Notes: generated from the letters alone by a model not told the origin. Shown: positions 1-9,774, numbered from the stretch's first letter. The stretch: 64,000 nt of DNA from Amycolatopsis sp. WQ 127309 (GCF_023023025.1 NZ_CP095481.1:6337001-6401000); one strand, 5' to 3'. Made by a program: numbers and translations.

Positions 1-83
1 GTCGCCGCTTCGCCCAGGGCCGCCAGCTCGGCCAGCGTCGCGCGGGTGCCCGGCGCGGGCGGCGTGTCGGTGGTGGCGGACAT
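1..83 (-). CDS. N-terminal fragment of an unidentified protein (runs off window)
   Basis: Only the first 27 codons lie in the window; the protein begins MSATTDTPPAPGTRATLAEL and continues past the left edge. The ATG shares its A with the TGA stop of the upstream 111-residue gene (TGATG), so the two are almost certainly translationally coupled. The visible part is an alanine- and proline-rich leader turning into a helix and is too short for any family call. Confidence 0.6.
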   Translation of the reverse strand, partial: MSATTDTPPAPGTRATLAELAALGEAA

Positions 84-418
84 CAGATCTCCTGGATGAC
101 GTCGTGGTGGGCGCCGATGGCGTCGGCGAACGCGGTGTGGACCCGGAGGTACTCGTCGAGGGGGACCGAGGTACCCGCCCACTCGTGCCAGCGGATGTGG
201 GCCTGCGCGGCACTCAGCCGCGCGGCCGCGGCCACGCTCGCCGGATCGCCGCCGGCGAGGATCGCGCGGTGCATGATCGGCGGTGTCGACCGCCGGGCCA
301 GATCGGCCAGGGCCGCGAGCCTCGTGAGCTCGGCGGAGGGGTCGCCTCCGTCCGGCCGGCGCTGCTGCGGGGGGACCCGGCGGGCGTTTTCGCGGCCGCC
401 GGTCAGGACGCTGGTCAT
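83..418 (-). CDS. Small hypothetical protein with a helix-turn-helix-like segment
   Basis: A 111-residue protein of unknown function. The first 30 residues are polar and probably disordered. Residues about 58-80 (ASVAAAARLSAAQAHIRWHE) have the spacing of a helix-turn-helix, with a turn around LSAAQ, and the rest is predicted helical. The ATG is preceded by CAGGAG at good spacing. Its stop codon overlaps the start of the next gene, so it is the first gene of an operon leaving the window on the left. A DNA-binding role or an accessory role to that partner is a guess. No signal peptide or membrane segment is visible. Confidence 0.6.
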   Translation of the reverse strand: MTSVLTGGRENARRVPPQQRRPDGGDPSAELTRLAALADLARRSTPPIMHRAILAGGDPASVAAAARLSAAQAHIRWHEWAGTSVPLDEYLRVHTAFADAIGAHHDVIQEI

Positions 419-543
419 GCGAACGACTCCTGGGAGAAGTGAACCAACCCGGACGCAGTCCGGTTACCCGGCCGGTGCACCGGTAAACGCCGGCACTCGT
501 GATCTCCATCTCACCGGTTCGGGGAATACGGTTGGATGTCCCG

Positions 544-1023
544 ATGACCGACAGCGACCTCGACGCCCACGCGCGGGACCTGATCGAGACGAACCGCTAC
601 CTGACCCTGGGCACGACCGGCCCGGACGGCGCGCCCTGGCTCACCCCCGTCTACTTCGCCCCGGCGGGTGATCGCGAGTTCGTCTGGGTCTCGGCCCTCG
701 ACGCCCACCACTCCCGCAACCTCGCCGAACGCCCGCGGGCGAGCGCGGTCGTCTTCGACTCGACGGTCCAGCCGTACCACGGCCGCGCGGTGTACGCGGC
801 GGGCGAAGCGCGGGAACTCGCCGGTGACGACCTCGAACGCGCCCTGGCCGGCTACCCCCGGAGTGACGGCGCCGCGGACATGAGCCTCGGCGACGTCACG
901 GCGCCGTCGGCGTACCGGCTGTACGCGTTCACGGCGTCGGAGATGTGGGTGCTCTGCCCGCGCGAGCCCGGAACGCCTTGTCAGCGGCACGGCCGGAGTG
1001 ACGACCACCGCGTCGAGCTGTAG
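544..1023 (+). CDS. Pyridoxamine 5'-phosphate oxidase-family (FMN split-barrel) protein
   Basis: The 159-residue product has the split-barrel pattern of the PPOX/FMN-binding family: an N-terminal helix (ARDLIETNRYLTLGTTG), a strand with GAPWLTPVYF, a WVSALDAHHSRNL segment typical of flavin-phosphate contacts, and a C-terminal strand (YRLYAFTASEMWVL). Such proteins bind FMN, F420 or heme and reduce or bind small molecules in the cytoplasm; the substrate cannot be read from sequence. I chose ATG 544 because the family normally begins just before the first helix; an in-frame ATG at 499 would add 15 unconserved residues. It is transcribed away from the 111-residue gene and sits 75 bp upstream of furA. 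Confidence 0.75.
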   Translation: MTDSDLDAHARDLIETNRYLTLGTTGPDGAPWLTPVYFAPAGDREFVWVSALDAHHSRNLAERPRASAVVFDSTVQPYHGRAVYAAGEARELAGDDLERALAGYPRSDGAADMSLGDVTAPSAYRLYAFTASEMWVLCPREPGTPCQRHGRSDDHRVEL

Positions 1024-1058
1024 CGGTCAAGACCCGGATGGGTGGCTTCGAGAGAGTC

Positions 1059-1079
1059 AATCTTGATTCATTCCAGATT
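1059..1079. promoter_or_regulatory. Candidate FurA operator upstream of furA-katG
   Basis: A 21-bp AT-rich imperfect palindrome with arms AATCTTGATT and ATTCCAGATT around a central C; 8 of 10 symmetric positions pair. It lies 20-40 bp upstream of the furA GTG, where autoregulating FurA/CatR-type repressors of actinomycete furA-katG operons bind. The palindrome is seen directly; the binding protein is inferred from position and known family behaviour. Confidence 0.55.
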
Positions 1080-1098
1080 ATCGGGCAGACTCGCCGCC

Positions 1099-1521
1099 GT
1101 GCCCACGACATCGGAGTTCGAGCGGATGCTGCGCGGGGTGTCCCTGCGCGTCACGCGTCCACGGCTGGCGGTGCTGACCGCGGTGCACGGCCACCCGCAC
1201 GCCGACACCGACTCGATCATCGGCGTCGTGCGCGGCGACCTCGGCGAAGTGTCCCACCAGGCCGTCTACGACGTCCTGCGGGCACTGACCGGCGCCGGGC
1301 TGCTCCGGCGCATCCAGCCCCCGGGTTCCGTGGCGCGCTACGAAGCCCGGGTCGGGGACAACCACCACCACGTCGTCTGCCGGTCCTGCGGGGCCATCGC
1401 CGACGTCGACTGCGCCGTCGGCAGTGCGCCCTGCCTGACCGCCTCCGAAGCCCACGGTTTCGTCATCGACGAGGCCGAGGTCGTCTACCGGGGCCTGTGC
1501 CCCGACTGTTCCAGTTCCTGA
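1099..1521 (+). CDS. furA: Fur-family peroxide-responsive repressor
   Basis: A 140-residue winged-helix metalloregulator. The N-terminal DNA-binding domain covers about residues 1-85 (RVTRPRLAVLTAVHGHPHAD and the recognition helix VSHQAVYDVLRALTGAGLLR). The C-terminal dimerisation and metal domain carries DNHHHVVCRSCG and the second pair GLCPDC, i.e. the two CxxC zinc motifs and the histidine cluster. In actinobacteria such proteins repress themselves and the downstream catalase-peroxidase and are inactivated by metal-catalysed oxidation. GTG 1099 is preferred over the in-frame ATG at 1042, because the longer form would encode unconserved residues across the operator. katG follows after 24 bp, so the two are an operon. 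Confidence 0.92.
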   Translation: MPTTSEFERMLRGVSLRVTRPRLAVLTAVHGHPHADTDSIIGVVRGDLGEVSHQAVYDVLRALTGAGLLRRIQPPGSVARYEARVGDNHHHVVCRSCGAIADVDCAVGSAPCLTASEAHGFVIDEAEVVYRGLCPDCSSS

Positions 1522-3765
<2,244 letters not shown>

Positions 3766-3785
3766 GCTGACCTGTAGGCAGGCTC

Positions 3786-3833
3786 CGCGCCCGCGTCCGG
3801 CACTTTCACGTGAAAGTGCCGAACGCGGGCGCG
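3786..3833. terminator. 24-bp-stem bidirectional terminator between katG and the LLM gene
   Basis: A 48-nt near-perfect palindrome (one mismatched pair, C3797/A3822) centred on CACGTG at 3807-3812. It starts 20 bp after katG's stop and contains the stop codon of the convergent LLM gene, so it can serve both. There is no U-tract, as is common in high-GC actinomycetes. The core TTTCACGTGAAA also resembles parS (see rejected list). Confidence 0.75.
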
Positions 3834-4702
3834 AGTCGTTCCAGCTCTGCGACGTCCGCGAGGAAGTCGTCGGTCGTCGGGGGCATCAGCAGGACGTGGT
3901 CCGCGCCCGCCGTCAGGTGCTCCTGGGCCTTCGCCGCGATCGCGTCCGGGCCGCCGTGGGCGACCACCGCGTCCGCCAAGCCGTCGACGTTCGCGACGTC
4001 GAAACCCAAGCGCTCCATGGCTTTCCCGTACCACGGCAGGCCCAGGCTGGCAGCAGCCTTCTCCCGCGCCGCCGCGCGAGCGAGAGAAGGGTCGGCTTCC
4101 GTGACCACCGTCAGGCCGACCACCAGCAGCTTGTCCGCGCCCAGCGTCTTGCGCGCTTCGGTCGTGTACGCCGGGGGCAGGTTCGCGGGGTAGGCGCCGT
4201 CGGCGAGTTCGCCCGCCAGTGCCAGCATCTTCGGGCCGTTCGCGCCGAGGATCCGCGGGTACGCCACGTCCGGCGCGGGCGGCCACGTCTCCGCCGTCAT
4301 GCGCTCCAGGTAGTCGCGCAGCGTCTTCACCGGGCTGCCGTACTCGCGCCCGACCCCGGCGGCCTGCGGCGCGTGGCCGACGCCGATCCCCAGCACCAGC
4401 CGGCCCGGGTACGCGTCGGCCAGCTGGGCCGCGCCCGCGTGCAGCGTCTGCGGCTCGCGGGCCCAGATGTTCGCGATGCCGGTGCCGAACGTGAGCCGGT
4501 CCGTCGCGGCGAGCAGCACGGCCAGCTGCACCAGGGCGTCCTTGCCGCCGACGACCTCGTTGGTCCAGGCGGCGCGGTACCCGGCGCGCTCCAGCCGTCG
4601 CGCGCCTTCGCGCTGGTCCTCGGCCGAGGGGCTGCTGGTGAACGAGATCGGCAGGTAGACGCCGAGCGGGCCGAGCGCGGCGCGAGCCGTGGTGATGTCC
4701 AT
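3806..4702 (-). CDS. LLM-class F420-dependent oxidoreductase
   Basis: A 298-residue luciferase-like monooxygenase-fold protein, a TIM barrel using FMN or, in actinobacteria, usually coenzyme F420. Family signatures include LGVYLPISFTSSP at the first strand, FGTGIANIWAREPQT, LGIGVGHAPQAAGVGREYGSPVKTL, and GANGPKMLALAGELADG near the phosphate-binding region. The substrate is unknown. Start M4702 (MDITTARAALGPLGVYLP) is preferred; the longer reading would run through the shared regulatory region with the divergent LysR gene. It converges on katG within a shared terminator. Divergent pairing with LysR suggests that regulator controls it. Confidence 0.85.
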   Translation of the reverse strand: MDITTARAALGPLGVYLPISFTSSPSAEDQREGARRLERAGYRAAWTNEVVGGKDALVQLAVLLAATDRLTFGTGIANIWAREPQTLHAGAAQLADAYPGRLVLGIGVGHAPQAAGVGREYGSPVKTLRDYLERMTAETWPPAPDVAYPRILGANGPKMLALAGELADGAYPANLPPAYTTEARKTLGADKLLVVGLTVVTEADPSLARAAAREKAAASLGLPWYGKAMERLGFDVANVDGLADAVVAHGGPDAIAAKAQEHLTAGADHVLLMPPTTDDFLADVAELERLAPAFGTFT

Positions 4703-4751
4703 GCCTCCACCGTGGGCCACCCTGCCCCGCCGCGTCCAATTGGCGTTTCGC

Positions 4752-4766
4752 ATCGCGTGTCGCGAT
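4752..4766. promoter_or_regulatory. LysR-type binding site (T-N11-A dyad)
   Basis: ATCGCG-TGT-CGCGAT is a perfect 6-bp inverted repeat containing T(4753)-N11-A(4765), the LysR-family recognition pattern. It lies in the 102-bp gap between the divergent LLM oxidoreductase and LysR genes, where a LysR regulator would control both. Confidence 0.6.
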
Positions 4767-4804
4767 CTGTGCATCACCACAGCTCATGGCGGTACGCTCG
4801 GACC

Positions 4805-5677
4805 GTGGACGACCTCGATCTCCGGCTGGTGCGCAGCTTCACCGTCGTCGCCGAGCACCGGCACTTCGGCCGCGCCGCCGCCGAGCTGCACCTGACGCAG
4901 TCGTCGCTGAGCCGCCAGATCGTCCGGCTGGAACAGCAGGTCGGCGCGCGCCTGCTCGACCGCACGCCGCAAGGTACCCGGCTCACCGAGGCCGGCGAGG
5001 CGTTCCTCGCGCTCGCCGCCGACGTCCTGCGTTCGGCGGCCGCGGCGACGGCCCGCGCCCGCGCGGTCGCCCGGCCCAGCCGGATCACCGTCGGCTACAC
5101 CGGGAACCTGATCGTCACCCCGGCCGTCCGCGCGCTGCGCCACCGCCACCCGGACGCCGACGTCCGCACGCTCCACCTGAAGTGGGACGACGCCCGCGCG
5201 GCGCTGCTCGAGAACCGCGTGGACGCGGCGATCGTCCGGCTGCCACTGCCCAGCACCGGGCTGCACGTGACGGTCCTGCGCGACGAGCCGCGGGTCCTGC
5301 TGATCCCGAGTGACCACCGCTTGGCGGGCAAGGAATCCGTGACGCTCGACGACATCGCCGACGAACCGCTGCCCCGCGCGTCCGACGCCGAGTGGGACGC
5401 CTTCTGGCGCGTCGACCCGCGTCCCGACGGCCGCCCGGCGCCGGACGGGCCGTTCATCAGCGCCATCGAGGACAAGATCGAGCTGGTCGCGAGCGGTCAG
5501 GCGGTGGCGATCGTCCCGGCGGGCTCCGCCACGCCCACCGGCCTGCGCCCGGACCTGACCACCGTTCCGCTGGCGGACGTCGAGCCGAGCCACGTCGCGC
5601 TGGCGACCCGCGCGGGGGACCGGAACCGGCTGGTGGCGGCGTTCCGCAAGTGCGCGGAGGCGGGCCTCACCAGCTGA
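4805..5677 (+). CDS. LysR-family transcriptional regulator
   Basis: A 290-residue LysR-type regulator. The N-terminal winged helix (residues about 3-62) shows VDDLDLRLVRSFTVVAEHRH, FGRAAAELHLTQSSLSRQI and LEQQVGARLLDRT, the classical LysR motif. From about residue 88 it has the periplasmic-binding-like effector domain (RITVGYTGNLIVTPAVRAL, DAAIVRLPLP). GTG 4805 starts directly at the conserved DLDLRLVRSF. It diverges from the LLM oxidoreductase across a T-N11-A site, so autoregulation and control of that enzyme are likely. Its 3' end overlaps the convergent TetR gene by 11 bp. Confidence 0.93.
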   Translation: MDDLDLRLVRSFTVVAEHRHFGRAAAELHLTQSSLSRQIVRLEQQVGARLLDRTPQGTRLTEAGEAFLALAADVLRSAAAATARARAVARPSRITVGYTGNLIVTPAVRALRHRHPDADVRTLHLKWDDARAALLENRVDAAIVRLPLPSTGLHVTVLRDEPRVLLIPSDHRLAGKESVTLDDIADEPLPRASDAEWDAFWRVDPRPDGRPAPDGPFISAIEDKIELVASGQAVAIVPAGSATPTGLRPDLTTVPLADVEPSHVALATRAGDRNRLVAAFRKCAEAGLTS

Positions 5678-6311
5678 GGCTCCGGTGCCCGAACATCCCG
5701 AGCAGCCACGTGTAGCGGACGGCTTCCCGGGCTTGGTCGTACGCCTCTTCGGTGGCCTGCCAGATGGCCTGGGTGATGAGTTCGATCGTGGCGGCGACGA
5801 CGGTGCGCGCGGTGAACGGCGGCGGCGCCGGCAGCGCGGGATCGGTGCTGCGCAACCACAGGACCGTCCGGTCGAACACGGCTTCGCCCGCGCGCAGGAC
5901 TTCTTCGCGGGCCTGGAGGCCGGCGTCGCCGAGGGCGAAGATCTCGAGCAGGACGGCGCGGACGGCCGTCGGGCGGCGGTGGACGTAGTCGACGAGGAAG
6001 TCGCCGCACGCGGCGACGGCTTCGAGCGGGGTCGGGGCCGCGGCGGCCACGGCGACGCCCTGGTCGATGAAGTCGTTGCTGAGCACGCGGTACGCGGCGA
6101 GGAAGGCGTCCTGCTTGTCGGCGAACTGCTGGTAGAACGACGTCCGGGAGACGCCCGCGGTCGCCGTGATGTGCCCGACCGTGGTGCCGAGGTAGCCCCG
6201 GGTGCCGACGTTCTCCAGCACGGCGTCGATCAGCCGGGCGCGCTGGGTGCCGGCCACCTCGTCACGGCTGAGGCCGTGCGGGCCCTTCGGCAGCTTCCGG
6301 TGCGCTGTCAC
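5667..6311 (-). CDS. TetR-family transcriptional regulator
   Basis: A 214-residue TetR repressor with the HTH at about residues 26-70 (RLIDAVLENVGTRGYLGTTV, ITATAGVSRTSFYQQFADKQ). The C-terminal all-helical ligand domain has no identifiable ligand. The start is GTG 6311. A TACGGT -10-like hexamer ends 6 nt upstream, so the transcript may be leaderless. It lies directly downstream of the secreted lipase gene but is separated from it by a strong hairpin, suggesting its own transcription. It is a candidate for binding the GTGTAC inverted repeat ahead of that lipase gene. Confidence 0.9.
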   Translation of the reverse strand: MTAHRKLPKGPHGLSRDEVAGTQRARLIDAVLENVGTRGYLGTTVGHITATAGVSRTSFYQQFADKQDAFLAAYRVLSNDFIDQGVAVAAAAPTPLEAVAACGDFLVDYVHRRPTAVRAVLLEIFALGDAGLQAREEVLRAGEAVFDRTVLWLRSTDPALPAPPPFTARTVVAATIELITQAIWQATEEAYDQAREAVRYTWLLGMFGHRSLSW

Positions 6312-6317
6312 GTGCAG

Positions 6318-6323
6318 ACCGTA
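6318..6323 (-). promoter_or_regulatory. -10 element placed for a leaderless tetR transcript
   Basis: On the minus strand TACGGT occupies -12 to -7 relative to the GTG at 6311, the arrangement expected when transcription starts at the first base of the coding region. No Shine-Dalgarno sequence is visible. Leaderless messages are frequent in actinomycetes; this one is inferred from spacing only. Confidence 0.35.
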
Positions 6324-6356
6324 CTGTGCCCGGCCGGGTGCTCCGGCCGGGCACAG
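6324..6356 (-). terminator. Terminator of the secreted lipase gene
   Basis: A perfect 14-bp stem (CTGTGCCCGGCCGG / CCGGCCGGGCACAG) with a 5-nt loop begins 5 nt after the lipase stop codon on the minus strand. It separates the lipase from the downstream tetR gene. Confidence 0.75.
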
Positions 6357-6361
6357 CGGTG

Positions 6362-7669
6362 TCAGCTCGTGGGGACCTCCGGGGCGAGCGAGTTGCCCGC
6401 CGGGATGTGCCCGCAGCTGGACGGCGCGGCCTTCCCGGCGAACCGGTCGTTCAGCCAGCCGATCGCGTCGGGCGCCCAGCGCACCGCGCCGCCGACGTGG
6501 CTGAGCAGGTCGTACTGCGCGTACTTGATCGAGCTGTTGCCACCGGCGCAGTACTGCCGGGCCAGCGCCCGCACGTCGCCGGCGACCATCACGCCGTCAC
6601 CCGTCCCGATCCCCGGCGGGTTGCCGAAGGTGCCTTCCAGCAGCCCGTTGTTCCCCTGCGCGATGAAGCCGGGAACGGACGGCGTCGGCGCCGAGCCGAT
6701 GTTCACCTTGTTGACGGCGTCGACGAACGGGTGCACCGAGTTCGGGTTCGAGTACTGCGGCTTGACGAGCTTCTCCCACGTCAGCCCCGGGTAGCGGCCC
6801 AGCGCGTTGATGATCGACGCCTGCTCCACCTCTTGGAGGACCTTCAGGCCGTACGCGCTGGCGTAGGGCTTGAGGTCGATGTCGTAGGAGCGGGCGACGC
6901 CGACGAGCGCCATCGGGATGACGCCGGACCACACCGGGCTGCCGGCGACGTACTTCAGGTTGTGCGACGGCGCGACGAGCACGCCGCCTTCGGTGAAGCC
7001 CACCAGGTTCTTGTTGACGTCGGGTGCGTAGCTCGGCGCGAGCGCGGCCGCCCAGCCGGTCGCGATCGCGCCGCCCGAGTAGCCGATGAGGCCGAACTTG
7101 GTGGTGCCGGTCAGGCCCGTTTCGGCCGCCTTCGTCGCGGCCCGGATCGAGTCCAGGGTTTTGGTGCCGTACTCCGGCCCCGCGGCGAAGTTCGCGTCCT
7201 GCCCCTCGGTGTCGGGGATGAGGATGTTGTAGCCCAGGAGCAGCGCGGGCGTGACGAGCAGGGACTCCCCGTTGGGCAGCAGCCCGCCGAGGGTGACGTC
7301 GCCGGCGATCGCCCGCGACGGGCTGTCCGCCGGGTTGAGCGAGTCGTAGGCCGACTGGTAGGAGATGGCTTTCTTGGTGTCTCCGTTGGGACTCCGGACC
7401 ACCGAGGTGACGTTGGCCGCGGGGTTCCCCTGCGCGTCGGTGGTCCGGTAGAGCAGCTGGATCGCCGTCAGCGGCGTGGGAATGCCGACGATGTGGTAGC
7501 TCAGCGTCCGGGTCTTGAGCACGGTCCCGGGATCGAACGACGACAGCGGTTCGCTGCCGCTGTAGGTGTAGAAGGAATCGGCCGCCGGAGCCGCGGAGGC
7601 CGCCGGCGCCGCGGCGACGGTCAGCGTGAGGGCCGCGGCGACGGCCAGCAAGCGGGCAGGCTTGATCAT
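6362..7669 (-). CDS. Secreted lipase (LIP family, alpha/beta hydrolase)
   Basis: A 435-residue exported esterase/lipase. The first 30 residues form a Sec signal peptide (MIKPARLLAVAAALTLTVAA then ASAAPAA). The mature part has SFYTYSGSEPLSSFDPGTVL and SYHIVGIPTPLTAIQLLYRT, typical of the fungal/actinomycete secretory lipase family. The nucleophile elbow is LIGYSGGAIATGWA (Ser in GYSGG), the acid probably lies in VPGFIAQGNNGLLEGTFG, and the C-terminal His in YAQYDLLSHVGGAVRWAP. It acts outside the cell on lipids or esters. ATG 7669 is preceded by AAAGGGGAG; 29 extra upstream residues would run through the promoter. Confidence 0.88.
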   Translation of the reverse strand: MIKPARLLAVAAALTLTVAAAPAASAAPAADSFYTYSGSEPLSSFDPGTVLKTRTLSYHIVGIPTPLTAIQLLYRTTDAQGNPAANVTSVVRSPNGDTKKAISYQSAYDSLNPADSPSRAIAGDVTLGGLLPNGESLLVTPALLLGYNILIPDTEGQDANFAAGPEYGTKTLDSIRAATKAAETGLTGTTKFGLIGYSGGAIATGWAAALAPSYAPDVNKNLVGFTEGGVLVAPSHNLKYVAGSPVWSGVIPMALVGVARSYDIDLKPYASAYGLKVLQEVEQASIINALGRYPGLTWEKLVKPQYSNPNSVHPFVDAVNKVNIGSAPTPSVPGFIAQGNNGLLEGTFGNPPGIGTGDGVMVAGDVRALARQYCAGGNSSIKYAQYDLLSHVGGAVRWAPDAIGWLNDRFAGKAAPSSCGHIPAGNSLAPEVPTS

Positions 7670-7731
7670 GACTCCCCTTTGAATCATGAAGTGGATCACA
7701 ATGGTGAATCGGTAACCTACCAGCCAGTAGC

Positions 7732-7757
7732 AATGGTGTACAGGGGCGTACACCATT
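7732..7757. promoter_or_regulatory. Operator-like inverted repeat overlapping the lipase promoter
   Basis: A perfect 10-bp inverted repeat AATGGTGTAC/GTACACCATT with a 6-bp spacer. On the minus strand its edge supplies TGTACA, 17 bp from TAGGTT, a reasonable -35/-10 pair for the lipase gene. This placement is typical of a TetR-type repressor site; the neighbouring TetR gene at 5667-6311 is the obvious candidate binder. Confidence 0.5.
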
Positions 7758-7759
7758 TC

Positions 7760-8090
7760 CGCCGGTCGGGTGACCAGCGGCTACGAGAAGCTCGGACCAG
7801 AGCGGTGCGCGCCGCGGGGAGGTCGTCGGTCCACTCGTCGGTGAAGCTGCTCCGCTTCACGGCCGGGACGGCGGCGCACATCCGGAGCCAGGTCTTCATG
7901 CCCTGGCGGGCCAGGACGTTGTCACCTCGGCTTCGAGGCGGATGAGCACGTGGTCGAACCCCAGCGGCTCCAGGCCGTCGAGGTAGGGCCCCGCGTGTTC
8001 CTGGAGGTGTTTCCACGACGCGAGTTCCGCGACGAGCGCGGCCCGGCGGTCCTCGACATGTTCCCCACGCGCTCGGTGCGGTCAAACGCG
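7760..8090 (-). pseudogene. Remnant of an unidentified gene between the lipase and the kinase-like gene
   Basis: On the minus strand one frame gives protein-like sequence without a start codon (RRAALVAELASWKHLQEHAG, then PYLDGLEPLGFDHVLIRLEA) that hits a stop. The next block reads MKTWLRMCAAVPAVKRSSFT in another frame. Third-position GC is high in both blocks, as in coding DNA. I interpret this as a frame-shifted and truncated gene; the family is not recognised. Alternatively the second block could be an intact very small gene. Confidence 0.35.
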
Positions 8091-8109
8091 AGTAGTCCGC
8101 GAAAGGGCG

Positions 8110-9096
8110 TCAGAGCGCGCCGAGCAGCCGGGCGATCTCGTCCGCCGGATACGGCGTCTTCCGGCTGTCGCCGTGCAGCGCGAAGTAGAAGTCGTTGACG
8201 ACGGTGGCGAGCGGGGCGTACCGGCGCAGGAGCGCGGCCGCGTCCGGCGGCAGCTCCGGGACGTCCCGCCCCGCGGCGCAGTCGCGCACGAAGTCGTTGC
8301 GGACGCGCGGGTGCGGCCACGCCCGCAACGGCCGGACGATCCGGTTGACCAGGTGGGTCAGGACGTAGGCCCGGTCGTGCGTGGCGTGCTCGGCGAGGAA
8401 CTCCGTCTCGGCGTCCGACAGCTCGAACCGCGACGACAGCGTGAGGCCGAAGTCGGTGAGGCAGAGCCGTCCGCCGTCGGTGACGATGTTGGCGAAGTGC
8501 GCGTCGAAGTGCTGGACGTCCTGCCCGGCGAGGAAGTCCGTGACGCGCCGGAGTTCTTCGTCGACGAACCGGACCGGCGCGTCCGGCCACTCGGCGAGCG
8601 TTCGCGGCAGGTGTTCCAAGAACAGCACGAGGTCCGTGCTCGACGCGTCGAGGGCTTCGAGCCGCCGTCGCACGCCCGGGTCGGCGTGCCAGAACGCGAC
8701 GTCCCGCTCCAGCTCGGCCGGGGGCAGCGGCGCGCGCGGCAGGCCGAGGCGGACGCACCAGTGGTGCAGCAGCGGGAAGTTCTCGCACGCGCCGGTGCGG
8801 ACCCACTCGCTCGCGTCGCGGTGGGCCGCCAGCTCCCGCCACGCGCCGCCGCCCGCGGAGCCGACGCCGTAGTGGTACCAAGCCGGCAGGCCGTAGTGGT
8901 CGGCGGTCGACCCCTCGTGACTCAGCTCGACGTCGGTGAGCGCGATCCGCTTCACGAAGACGGGCTCACCCGCCACCCGCACGAGCCAGGTCGTGCCGCC
9001 GATCCCGCTGCCCAGCGGGGTCGCCGTCGTCAGGACGTCCGAAGTGGACAGTTCCGCCGCGATCCGCTCGTGGCGGGCGAGCCGGGTGCTCGTCAC
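8110..9096 (-). CDS. Protein-kinase-like / aminoglycoside-phosphotransferase-like protein
   Basis: A 328-residue protein with a degenerate protein-kinase fold. An N-lobe glycine-rich stretch TPLGSGIGGTTWLVRVAGEP leads to the lysine of VFVKRIAL. The catalytic loop is QHFDAHFANIV (HxDxxxxN) and the metal motif is LTDFGLTLS. These residues are intact, so it may phosphorylate a small molecule or protein in the cytoplasm. The N-lobe is interrupted by a long insert with YGLPAWYHYGVGSAGGGAW. Its ATG overlaps the stop of the upstream TetR gene by 4 bp, so the two are coupled and the TetR presumably autoregulates both. Confidence 0.7.
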   Translation of the reverse strand: MTSTRLARHERIAAELSTSDVLTTATPLGSGIGGTTWLVRVAGEPVFVKRIALTDVELSHEGSTADHYGLPAWYHYGVGSAGGGAWRELAAHRDASEWVRTGACENFPLLHHWCVRLGLPRAPLPPAELERDVAFWHADPGVRRRLEALDASSTDLVLFLEHLPRTLAEWPDAPVRFVDEELRRVTDFLAGQDVQHFDAHFANIVTDGGRLCLTDFGLTLSSRFELSDAETEFLAEHATHDRAYVLTHLVNRIVRPLRAWPHPRVRNDFVRDCAAGRDVPELPPDAAALLRRYAPLATVVNDFYFALHGDSRKTPYPADEIARLLGAL

Positions 9097-9716
9097 GCTC
9101 GCTCCGGGCGGGCGCCCACGAGGATCTGGTGGATCGCGGGGGCGACGGTCGCGACGAGCTGCTCGGTGTCGGCGGCGACGAGCACCGGCACGCCGATGAT
9201 CTGCCTGCTGGTGACGATGCCGACCAGCATCGCCGCCGCGAGACCGGCGCGCAGCATCGCGTCGTCCCCGCCCCGCCCCCGGGTGCCGTGCACCAGCCGG
9301 GACTGGATGAAGTCGCGCAGCTGCGCGCTCGCGTGGTCGTTGGTGATCGCGCCGCGCAGCATCGCCATCAGGGGTTCCGACTCGCCGGCCGCGCCCTCCC
9401 AGGCGCCGAGGTACGCGCGGACCACCCGTTCGCCGAGGTGTTCGTCGGGGCCCTCGAAGGCGGTGTCGAACCGGTCGAGCGCGGACCGCGGGACGGCCAT
9501 CACGGCCGCGAACAGCTCGTCCTTCGAGCCGAAGAACTGCATCACCTGCGACGCGTCCACCCCGGCGTCGGCGGCGATGCGCCGGATCGTGGTCGTGGCG
9601 AAGCCGTCACGGGCGAACCGCGCCCGGGCCGCGTCGAGCACCACCTGCCGCGTGCTGCCGCTGCCGGGCCGGCGGCCGCGGCGCGTCCCCGCCGCGGGGT
9701 CTTCCTGCGTGGTCAT
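9093..9716 (-). CDS. TetR-family transcriptional regulator
   Basis: A 207-residue TetR repressor. HTH at about residues 22-68: QVVLDAARARFARDGFATTT, IAADAGVDASQVMQFFGSKD. The C-terminal region (GERVVRAYLGAWEG, IQSRLVHGTRG) matches the common actinomycete TetR_C class; the ligand is unknown. It is the first gene of a two-gene operon with the kinase-like gene and faces the CocE-family hydrolase across a 76-bp region with two inverted repeats, so control of that hydrolase is plausible. Confidence 0.9.
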   Translation of the reverse strand: MTTQEDPAAGTRRGRRPGSGSTRQVVLDAARARFARDGFATTTIRRIAADAGVDASQVMQFFGSKDELFAAVMAVPRSALDRFDTAFEGPDEHLGERVVRAYLGAWEGAAGESEPLMAMLRGAITNDHASAQLRDFIQSRLVHGTRGRGGDDAMLRAGLAAAMLVGIVTSRQIIGVPVLVAADTEQLVATVAPAIHQILVGARPERA

Positions 9717-9745
9717 GACCCGAATGTAGCGGTCGGCCCACCGAT

Positions 9746-9774
9746 CTCAACGAGTGTTGAGTTCTGAGCAGAAC
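9746..9774. promoter_or_regulatory. Two adjoining inverted repeats in the tetR/CocE-hydrolase divergent promoter
   Basis: CTCAAC-GAGT-GTTGAG (9746-9761) is a perfect 6-bp inverted repeat; it abuts GTTCT-GAGC-AGAAC (9761-9774). Both lie midway in the 76-bp gap between the divergent tetR and hydrolase genes, the position expected for a TetR operator controlling both. Confidence 0.45.

Noticed and set aside
3803..3816. TTTCACGTGAAA core resembling a ParB parS site
   Set aside because: parS needs G and C outside this core (GTTTCACGTGAAAC); here the symmetric flanks are C and G, and the site sits in a 24-bp terminator stem containing a stop codon, with no parAB nearby.
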